DNA from: Candidatus Dojkabacteria bacterium
Lineage (GTDB): Bacteria; Patescibacteriota; Dojkabacteria; SC72; JAHDCA01
Length of the DNA stretch: 43,052 nt
Assembly (NCBI GenBank): GCA_027036675.1
Contig: JALWDW010000017.1
Span: forward strand, 1 to 43,052
Reading direction: 5' to 3'
Every line of letters starts with the position of its first letter. Position 1 is the stretch's first letter. Under the pieces are notes generated by a model. That model searched no databases and was not told the DNA's origin. It saw nothing but the letters and a program-made list of their open reading frames with translations. This document shows, one piece after another, positions 16,222 through 23,259 of this stretch. A program made the translations under genes and the position numbers.

Positions 16222-18732
16222 ATGGGACGAAAATTATTCGAACCAGTCGAACAGGAGCAGTGGACACTGGAGAATATCGCGAATTACGCAGAGAGCTTAT
16301 CGCAACGAATGACAGATGCTCAGGACCCCTCTACAGTAGACAGCGCTTTGCGTGATGTATTAAGTTTGTGGGATCTCACGGATGAGAACTCTCCTGCATT
16401 CAGCTCGTATGCGCACAGCGTCGGTGGATATGACCGTATCTTAGAGGGTGATTCTCAACGAAGAATCTCGGAGGCTATTAATAAAAGTCTGGGTGTATAT
16501 TTTGCTAAGATTGAATATGCAGGAGAAGGTGGTGAAGATGGAGCGATCGACGAACGCAGGCTAGCCGGTATGGTTGACGAGTTGAAGCACCTTCCGGCTC
16601 AAGCGGCACGCTTGGTGCAATATGGCGCGGAACATGATGCCATAGAACCCGAGCTAGTGGACAATTTGCGGGGTGTAATAATGACCAGGGCGGCAAATGA
16701 AATTGCAACATATTTTTCTGTAGATAAGGCATCACAAGCTGGCGATGCAGTTCGCCGTTATGTGAACCTGGATATGATCAATGAAAAAACAATAGGTACG
16801 TTGCGTAGTAGTATTACCGATGTTATTACGAGGAATGTGCGGCGGGAAATGCAACGAATTAACATGTTGGATCCCGACGGCTACAAGAGGACATTGCGAA
16901 ACCTCAGACACTACTTGACGAACGACATCGTCTATGGACCGAATATAGCAAGCGGTTTAAGGATTGTGGACCAGGCTGTCAAAAGGAAAGTAGGTTCGGA
17001 AATACATGCCCGTGGTGTCAGCAAGTTATATTCCATTATGACTCAGGAAGATGCTAATGCGGATACTTTGGCGGTGGCGGTATCGTTTGTTCGTGAGTTT
17101 ACCGATCAAATGGGGAGTATATTGACAGAGGCTCAGGAACGGGAATTATTTGACGATCTTCTCAAAACAACACAATCTGCGATATTCAGACGTATCGAAG
17201 GTGGTGATTATCCGGCGGCACAGGAAATGTTGGATGCGGTCGAAACCCGAATGTACATAAGTGATGAACAAGAGCAATCAATACGTCGGGGACTGCGCAG
17301 GAGAACCGCAAGTTTCGTGCTTTCCCGTATTAAAGAAGGGGATCTTAAACAAGCAGCGGAAGTGTTTTCCAATATGCAGGAAGTCTTGTTTGATGATGAT
17401 ACAAAGGAACTGATAAGTAGTCGTGTAGCGTCTCAGTTAAATGACGACGTAGCTGACTTACTGCGCGCAGGCAAAGTAACCCAAGCGCGGCAGGTAGTGC
17501 TTAACTATATGGTTGCCGGTTGGACAAATATCCAGGAATACAGCCGACAAGATGTATCCAATCAGCAAGTACGCACAGCGGTCGTGCAAATGATTGACAA
17601 GATGCTCGGTGATGGAGATATGAACGAATTAATGCGCATACCGCAAAAAATGCGGGGTGTCATTGAATCCGGAGTGTTGGAGGAAGACGCTGAAAAGATT
17701 GACGAAGAGACAGTAAAGACAATATCAGATGTATTTGGCAGATATATAGGCGAGGCGATTATAAACGGGGGTGAGTCTAGGATGCAGGAATTAGATAGAG
17801 TGGCAAAAAGTTTGGCGGAACTCAATTACCTCGACATGGATGGACTGTCACTCCGTATAAGGTTCAACCTTATCAGCGAACTCAAACGTATGTTCGCAGA
17901 GTCCCATAACGAACTTAGAGATGCAGTAGTAAACCTCCAGCGCACAGTGCCGTCAAGTGAGTTGGAGAAAATGATCATCTTCAGAAGAAATCTAACGGAG
18001 TTTGTTGCGGATCAATTATTGAAAGGACTGCCGACCGCCGATCAATTCGACGGTTTCGCTCCTGGAGATGAACCGACACATGGGACGGCCCGTCTAGATG
18101 AAGTTAACAGAATATTGCACGAGTCAGGATTGATACAATTGTGTGGTCAGGAAAAAGTAAAGGAGAAAGTGGCCACTATGTTATTTAATGAAGTAAAAGA
18201 GCAAAGCGTAGAGAGTGGGCGTGATTTGCGACGTCTGGCGACTGTCGTGCGTAAGCTTAGAGAAGAAGACTTATTGGCCGCCAACCATGCCAGAGATATT
18301 GAGTCGCGTTTCACATGGCGTGCGATCGACACAGTGGTGAATAAGCTAGTGAAGGAAGGTGATGCACATGCTATACGAGCCGCACTAAAGTTTATTGTGG
18401 ATCTATCGGAGTTACAAAATAGTGAACCAGACCCAATGTCACTTGAGGACACTGTAAAGCATATGGCAACTCAAATAGATCGTGGTATTGGGGAGGCAAT
18501 CCTACGAGAGGTGAAAAATTTGATAAGTGCAGGGTTAAATGATACTACGAACTTTGAACAATTGTTAAGGTTACTTGAGAATGCCGACTCGGCGGCAGTC
18601 AACTATGATGGAGACCAAGTATATCAAATGATGCAACAGTATAAAGTTCCGTTGGAGATTGTAGATCTGTATAGAACGAAACGTTTTGAAGCCCATGATC
18701 GTTCTATACGTAGAATGTTTTCTTCAAGATAA
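16222..18732 (+). CDS. 836-aa alpha-solenoid-like repeat protein, unknown function
   Basis: No known family is evident, but most of the protein appears built from diverged helical repeats of about 42-50 residues, perhaps ten to twelve from residue ~120 onward. A recurring pattern is a helix with basic residues, a 'xxGDxxxAxxxL' turn-helix, and a short acidic loop. Examples are RRIEGGDYPAAQEMLDAV, SRIKEGDLKQAAEVFSNM, DLLRAGKVTQARQVVLNY and NKLVKEGDAHAIRAALKF. Such arrays usually form elongated binding scaffolds. There is no signal peptide or membrane segment, so a cytosolic location is likely. It is divergent from the 228/987-aa operon and convergent with the DUF4215 gene. The start ATG at 16222 lacks a Shine-Dalgarno sequence. 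The repeat call is my reading and needs a profile comparison. Confidence 0.75.
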   Translation: MGRKLFEPVEQEQWTLENIANYAESLSQRMTDAQDPSTVDSALRDVLSLWDLTDENSPAFSSYAHSVGGYDRILEGDSQRRISEAINKSLGVYFAKIEYAGEGGEDGAIDERRLAGMVDELKHLPAQAARLVQYGAEHDAIEPELVDNLRGVIMTRAANEIATYFSVDKASQAGDAVRRYVNLDMINEKTIGTLRSSITDVITRNVRREMQRINMLDPDGYKRTLRNLRHYLTNDIVYGPNIASGLRIVDQAVKRKVGSEIHARGVSKLYSIMTQEDANADTLAVAVSFVREFTDQMGSILTEAQERELFDDLLKTTQSAIFRRIEGGDYPAAQEMLDAVETRMYISDEQEQSIRRGLRRRTASFVLSRIKEGDLKQAAEVFSNMQEVLFDDDTKELISSRVASQLNDDVADLLRAGKVTQARQVVLNYMVAGWTNIQEYSRQDVSNQQVRTAVVQMIDKMLGDGDMNELMRIPQKMRGVIESGVLEEDAEKIDEETVKTISDVFGRYIGEAIINGGESRMQELDRVAKSLAELNYLDMDGLSLRIRFNLISELKRMFAESHNELRDAVVNLQRTVPSSELEKMIIFRRNLTEFVADQLLKGLPTADQFDGFAPGDEPTHGTARLDEVNRILHESGLIQLCGQEKVKEKVATMLFNEVKEQSVESGRDLRRLATVVRKLREEDLLAANHARDIESRFTWRAIDTVVNKLVKEGDAHAIRAALKFIVDLSELQNSEPDPMSLEDTVKHMATQIDRGIGEAILREVKNLISAGLNDTTNFEQLLRLLENADSAAVNYDGDQVYQMMQQYKVPLEIVDLYRTKRFEAHDRSIRRMFSSR

Positions 18733-18743
18733 TACTGATACCT

Positions 18744-18782
18744 CCTCCCCCCCCCACTTTACATACAGTGGGTGTGGGGGAG
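18744..18782. terminator. C/G-rich hairpin between convergent genes
   Basis: A run of nine or more C followed by CACT pairs with AGTGG and a GGGGG run around an eight-base loop. It lies in the 65-base gap between the 836-aa gene and the convergent DUF4215 gene. Neither side has a good T-tract, so efficient termination is uncertain. Confidence 0.5.
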
Positions 18783-18797
18783 TTTAGCTCGCAGTTC

Positions 18798-20498
18798 TTA
18801 GTGCCGTTTCCCGACGATCATCTTCAGCGACACGGCGTAAGACAAGGTCAGTAATGATACGGCTAGCATTAGTCCACCACCAGCAATACGCAAGACCTCT
18901 CCCAAACCCGTATCGACAGGTGTGTGGGTAGTACCTTTTACTTCTCTGGTTTGGATCGTACACGAAGATGTACAGTATGAGCATGAACCGACGCCGTTTA
19001 TTGTGCAGACCTTACCATTGTTAGCTCCGTCGTCGCAAGCTTCGCTCGTTTGCTTGACTCCGTCCCCACAAGATTCCAATTGACACGTTGAGCTACAACC
19101 ATCGTTGTTCTCGGTGTTACCATCGTCGCAGGCTTCACCAGGTTGCTTGTAGCCATCTCCACATTGGGCAAGCAAGCAAGTGTTGGTACAACTGTCATTG
19201 TTATTCTGATTACCGTCATCGCATTCTTCACCATTTTGTTTTATACCATCTCCGCAAGTGGGGAGTGCGCATGTATTGGTACAGCTGTCGTCATTATCGT
19301 TGTTGCCATCATCACATGCTTCACCAGGTTGTTTGTAACCATCTCCGCATCTGGCAGGTTGACATGAATTTGTACAACTATCATTGTTATTACGATTACC
19401 ATCATCGCATTCTTCACCTAACCTTTTTTGTGTTATATTGTCTCCGCAATATTCCTTGTGACATTGAGAATCACAACCGTCTCCGTTAATTGTGTTACCG
19501 TCATCGCATGCTTCATTGCCTTCTTTCTTACCATCGCCACAGACTGGAGCCGCTTTCTCTTTGGTTTTGATGATACATGTGCCACCGCTTATGTCACAAT
19601 ACTGACAGCTATTGCCTGAAGTGATGGAACAATCATCCGCCGGGTAATTTGGATCTCCTGTTTCACATTGCTCATTGCCTTCTAATTCACCGTTTCCGCA
19701 AACCGGAGCGTTTTCACACTGAACACCTGTATGGCATAAACCTACAGCAATCGGTGTCCATGTATTACCGAAACCCTCACATCCACCATAATTGTCGGTC
19801 AGACCCATTTCACTTTCATCCTTGGGGTCGACAACGTATGTATAAGAGCGGTCGGGATTAGTATCGTATATAGTTAACGAAGATAATGTGATATCTATCT
19901 GATATGAACCACAAGCTTCGGCGTAATTTGTATCTTTACTGTTGTATTGTATGGTATTAGTCAAAGTAATTGTCTTGCCCGGAAGCAAGGAGATGTCAGT
20001 TAGAGGGTTTCGCAATCTCCAATTTTCAGGTGCTTCCCCGTGTTTTGCACCACAAATATAATGATAATTGTATTGTTCATCAGTGTATCCATAAGGCTCG
20101 GGACAATGAAAACCAGCTTGGAGTAGATCCATTTCTATTTTATGATCTGAAACGTTTGTAATTGTATATGTAATGCCGTAGTCAGCAACACTGGTAGAAC
20201 TGTATGGAACATTAGCTTCTGGATCTTTACAGTCTGGATTGCCAATTTCTTGTGCTGTTACTTGTATGATAGCTTCTTTTTCGTCTCCAGAAGAAGGTGT
20301 TTTACATTTTAATGTATTTCCCCTCAAATCTACTCGTGCAACCGCCTGTACTGAATCTGCTTGTCGAGAATTAAAGTCCGAAATCTCTGCAGGAGTCAGA
20401 AATGCTTGCATCACAGAATATGATATTACAGGTAAAACGATAGCTAACAAAGCATATGCTCCTAATTTGAATAAGGTCTTTTTATTTAAGTATTTCAT
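18798..20498 (-). CDS. Cysteine-rich surface protein with DUF4215 repeats
   Basis: I start this 566-residue protein at 20498 (MKYLNKKTLFKLGAYALLAI), where a basic tip and hydrophobic helix look like a signal or anchor; an upstream ATG at 20618 gives an unlikely extension. Residues ~45-260 form a beta-rich region. The C-terminal half carries a run of cysteine-rich repeats of the form CGDGxxxxxEeCDDGNxxNxDxCxxxC, the DUF4215 (Myxococcus cysteine-rich) signature, with about six units. A hydrophobic segment and basic tail (IVGKRH) at the end suggest anchoring with the repeats outside the cell. The repeats probably use disulfides and acidic metal-binding loops. DNA repeats follow the protein repeats (19020-19540). 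GC content is visibly lower than in the ruv or surface-locus genes. Confidence 0.88.
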   Translation of the reverse strand: MKYLNKKTLFKLGAYALLAIVLPVISYSVMQAFLTPAEISDFNSRQADSVQAVARVDLRGNTLKCKTPSSGDEKEAIIQVTAQEIGNPDCKDPEANVPYSSTSVADYGITYTITNVSDHKIEMDLLQAGFHCPEPYGYTDEQYNYHYICGAKHGEAPENWRLRNPLTDISLLPGKTITLTNTIQYNSKDTNYAEACGSYQIDITLSSLTIYDTNPDRSYTYVVDPKDESEMGLTDNYGGCEGFGNTWTPIAVGLCHTGVQCENAPVCGNGELEGNEQCETGDPNYPADDCSITSGNSCQYCDISGGTCIIKTKEKAAPVCGDGKKEGNEACDDGNTINGDGCDSQCHKEYCGDNITQKRLGEECDDGNRNNNDSCTNSCQPARCGDGYKQPGEACDDGNNDNDDSCTNTCALPTCGDGIKQNGEECDDGNQNNNDSCTNTCLLAQCGDGYKQPGEACDDGNTENNDGCSSTCQLESCGDGVKQTSEACDDGANNGKVCTINGVGSCSYCTSSCTIQTREVKGTTHTPVDTGLGEVLRIAGGGLMLAVSLLTLSYAVSLKMIVGKRH

Positions 20499-20540
20499 AT
20501 CAGTAATGTGTAATATTAAATAGGTTACACTTTCCTTAGA

Positions 20541-20546
20541 ATTATA
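20541..20546 (-). promoter_or_regulatory. -10 box of the DUF4215 gene
   Basis: TATAAT on the minus strand, 42 bases before the chosen ATG at 20498, supporting that start over the one at 20618. No clear -35 box is seen. Confidence 0.45.
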
Positions 20547-20676
20547 TATCAAATAATGGTAAAAAGCAAATACTATGAGACAGGTGTAGGGTTGGATGTA
20601 TCTTACATACATGCCCAATCGAAATGTGTTGCTATGATGGGGTTGTTATCACTTCTATTCTATCATTGATACCATG

Positions 20677-20728
20677 TTTAATGCCTTCGGCGTAATTCCC
20701 AGACCGGTAAGGTCGATCGGGTATGAAG
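20677..20728. repeat. REP-like intergenic hairpin, copy R2
   Basis: It starts with the same arm as R1 (TTTAATGCCTTCGGCG then TAATTCCC) and has the tip GACCGGTAAGGTC, followed by GGGTATGAAG. It lies in the 671-base gap 20499-21169. That gap also holds R3 and several TATAAT-like runs near 21026-21050, but no gene I can support. Confidence 0.6.
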
Positions 20729-20916
20729 TAGTTCTCAGATAGTCAGAACGGTCATGACGTGGGTGCTCAGACAAAACAATGTGCCCATTTACACGCGTAA
20801 TGTACAATTTGTAGCGAAAGTTGCACTATGTAGCGAATAGAGTATCAAGTCATTTTTGTTAGCAATTCATGACAACTTTTAAGAAATTCGGGACAAACGA
20901 GGTTTGTTTAGCCGAT

Positions 20917-20949
20917 ACTCCGACCGTAAGGTCGTGGGAGAGGCTTCAT
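20917..20949. repeat. REP-like intergenic hairpin, partial copy R3
   Basis: It shares CTCC-GACCGTAAGGTC and GTGGGAGAGGCTTCAT with R1, lacking the TTTAATGCC arm. The preceding GGGACAAACGA (20890-20900) recurs next to copy R4 near 31937. Confidence 0.6.
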
Positions 20950-21169
20950 AAATGTCTTAAGTTCTGACAAATATGGAACACGGCTTCACTAACAGATCAA
21001 GTGACCGGAATTTCATAATTTGCCTCTATAATTATATATAGTATATAATCTAGGGTATGTTATACATAATCGTTTTACTTATTGCTTCACATAAAAGAGA
21101 TAACTATGATGTGTACAGATGACGAAAATGTATGGTTTTGTAAAGAATTAAATCAACGACATAGATAAC

Positions 21170-22138
21170 ATGTCTAGTGAAATAGAACAACAGTTAGATC
21201 CAACGGCGTATGTGCACTTACGTCTCGGTGAGGTAATTGAGAAGACATCCGGTTTTGTCCCACTTAACGAAGAAACAGTAGTTCAGGCAGGTTTATTAGA
21301 ATTTATTAAGCAAAGTGAGGTCACTAAATCTGCTACGAATACGAAATCATTTGCAATTACGGAGTATGTCCAACTTATGGCACCATTGTTATTTCGTGTG
21401 CTTGCTTTCGAAGAGTTATTACTAAGCGAATCGGATAAGAAGTATGAAATAAACATGGGCGCATTAAATGCGTTGTTTGATGCATGGCTGTATGAAGAAG
21501 GACCCCTCACAGGCAAGTTGGCTGCATTATTCCAGACTAACTTTGCTTTGTGGAAGTTTTTAGGAGCGGGTTATCAACATTGTGCTGGCAAGATATACAA
21601 AATCAAGCAAAAGGATCTGCCACCAGGATTGGCGAGATTGGCTTTTGGTATCGAAAACTCATTACAATTAACCGGATGGGGACAATATCAACAACCAGTT
21701 GGGCGTCCAGTACGTGTATATGAGTCCTATGATGTAGGACAATTTATGAATGGGAATTCTGTTGAAATGCGTTTGCCTTCGGATGAAATACTTAGTCGCG
21801 TTCAGCGGATTATCGAAGAGAAGGTTCGCTCATGGGAACCTGGAAGTCTATCTTTTCCGCGGTATGTAGATGTAACTCATCTACCTGCGAGGTTGTCTGA
21901 GCTTGGTGAGTCAAATGTTGGCGTTCATTATATTCATCCTGGTAAGACCAATGGGAAGCATAATGAGTTGAGGTACGGACCTTATGGCGCTGGTATTTTG
22001 GAGTACTACGACAGGATAAAAGGTACGGTAAGATTGCCGTTTGTGACTGTAAAACAAGGACCTCGATTGATATTCTTATACGGTAATATTCAATCGTATT
22101 TGTATGCATACACTGAGATCACGGAAAAACCTTTTTGA
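21170..22138 (+). CDS. Orphan protein of unknown function
   Basis: A 322-residue protein I do not recognise. The N-terminal ~140 residues look helical; the C-terminal ~130 have alternating strands with many aromatic, glycine and histidine residues (VGVHYIHPGKTNGKHNEL, YGPYGAGILEYYDRIKG). There is no signal peptide or membrane segment, so it is probably cytosolic. The AT-rich codon choice resembles dprA and the first half of comM more than the ruv or gyrA genes. The upstream gap contains two REP-like hairpins and several AT-rich -10-like sequences at 21026-21050, leaving a 120-base leader if used. It is 119 bases before dprA in the same direction. No function is suggested. Confidence 0.7.
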   Translation: MSSEIEQQLDPTAYVHLRLGEVIEKTSGFVPLNEETVVQAGLLEFIKQSEVTKSATNTKSFAITEYVQLMAPLLFRVLAFEELLLSESDKKYEINMGALNALFDAWLYEEGPLTGKLAALFQTNFALWKFLGAGYQHCAGKIYKIKQKDLPPGLARLAFGIENSLQLTGWGQYQQPVGRPVRVYESYDVGQFMNGNSVEMRLPSDEILSRVQRIIEEKVRSWEPGSLSFPRYVDVTHLPARLSELGESNVGVHYIHPGKTNGKHNELRYGPYGAGILEYYDRIKGTVRLPFVTVKQGPRLIFLYGNIQSYLYAYTEITEKPF

Positions 22139-22183
22139 ACCCATCCCATCCCCCACCTGTTGTCGTTTAATAAATATTTCATC

Positions 22184-22244
22184 TCAATTTCAGGGATATT
22201 TCATTTCGATAGTGTAATATCAATTTCAGGATACGGACTAAAAT
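22184..22244 (+). promoter_or_regulatory. dprA promoter region with paired direct repeats
   Basis: TCAATTTCAG occurs at 22184-22193 and again at 22220-22229, 36 bases apart. A TAAAAT -10 candidate (22239-22244) follows and ends 13 bases before the dprA ATG. No standard -35 box is present, so the repeats may bind an activator of the competence operon. Confidence 0.4.
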
Positions 22245-22257
22245 AATTTTAGGCGTA

Positions 22258-23259
22258 ATGCAAGTTCAAAAGGCCGATGTGCGAGTGTGTTCGGCTGCTT
22301 GTCTAAGTAGTTGGGTCGGGCATGATGTTGTATGGAGGGGCGATGTGGAGGTGTTAGGAACTTTGGTGGGTGATTACATGACTAGGGGCGTTGCTGTAGT
22401 TGGGGCGAGGAATGTATCTGAAAGAGGTCGGGTTTTGACGCAAAAATTGGTTGCTGGTCTGGTTGAGTCGGGGTTCGGTGTCATTTCAGGTTGTGCGCGG
22501 GGGGTGGATATGGAGGCACATAGGAAAGCTATGAGGTTGGTTGAAGGAGAAACTGTGACGGCAGCAATCATACCAGCAGGTTTGGGAATGGGGTTTGGTA
22601 AGGAGTTGAATGACGGAGTGAGTGGTAATAAAGCAGTGTTGATTAGTCCGTATCCTTTTGAGCATCCTGCTAGGCGATGGACGTTTGCGTACAGGAATAA
22701 ATTGATAGCACAAATAGCGGTCGCCATGCTGGTTGTCGAAGTTGGAGTCAAAAGCGGTACGATGCAATCAGCACGAGAAATGCTCCGTCTGGGCAAGCCA
22801 GTTTTTGTAATGGCGGTAGATCCAACTTCTCCTACTGCTGAAGGGATGGTGCAATTGGTGCACGAAGGAGGTATTTTGGTAAGTTCAGTTAAGCATGTTA
22901 TGAAATATCTGGCTGATGTAGGATTTGAAATTCGACGCGTAAGTTGTGGAGTGACGACCGGTAAGACAAATCATGAAGTTGTGCAGAATGTTGCTAATGG
23001 GTCTGATTGTGTACAAAACGGCATTCAAGCGATGAAGCAGAACGAGCAAATTGCGTATCGACGAGATATTTTATCAGGGTTACATGGCGATTTTCGCAGA
23101 TGTATGGAATTGTTGATAGAAGTTGGAAACATCGATCTAACTTCGATGAGTGTGAAGACAGGGTTGGGTACAAGTACACTTTTGCAGATCCTAAGTGATC
23201 TTGAAATGCGTGGATATATTTATCAAAAAATGGATATCTATTATGTTAGTCAAAATTAA
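22258..23259 (+). CDS. dprA: DNA-processing protein DprA
   Basis: A 333-residue Rossmann-like protein that protects incoming single-stranded DNA and loads RecA during natural transformation. Family marks are GVAVVGARN (44-52), SGCARGVDMEAH (77-88), YRNKLIAQIA (145-154) and the VVE...SGTM region (159-169). A C-terminal winged-helix-like domain is present (about 275-330). The N-terminal SAM-like domain of longer DprA proteins is short or absent. It overlaps comM by 17 bases. With comM and yraN it forms a competence operon, consistent with reports of competence genes in many CPR bacteria. Hand-counted lines give about 43-53% GC, lower than the second half of comM. Confidence 0.93.
   Translation: MQVQKADVRVCSAACLSSWVGHDVVWRGDVEVLGTLVGDYMTRGVAVVGARNVSERGRVLTQKLVAGLVESGFGVISGCARGVDMEAHRKAMRLVEGETVTAAIIPAGLGMGFGKELNDGVSGNKAVLISPYPFEHPARRWTFAYRNKLIAQIAVAMLVVEVGVKSGTMQSAREMLRLGKPVFVMAVDPTSPTAEGMVQLVHEGGILVSSVKHVMKYLADVGFEIRRVSCGVTTGKTNHEVVQNVANGSDCVQNGIQAMKQNEQIAYRRDILSGLHGDFRRCMELLIEVGNIDLTSMSVKTGLGTSTLLQILSDLEMRGYIYQKMDIYYVSQN

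Noticed and set aside
18744-18782. Strong bidirectional rho-independent terminator
   Set aside because: The hairpin is good but neither side has a proper T-tract, so it is kept only as a tentative terminator.
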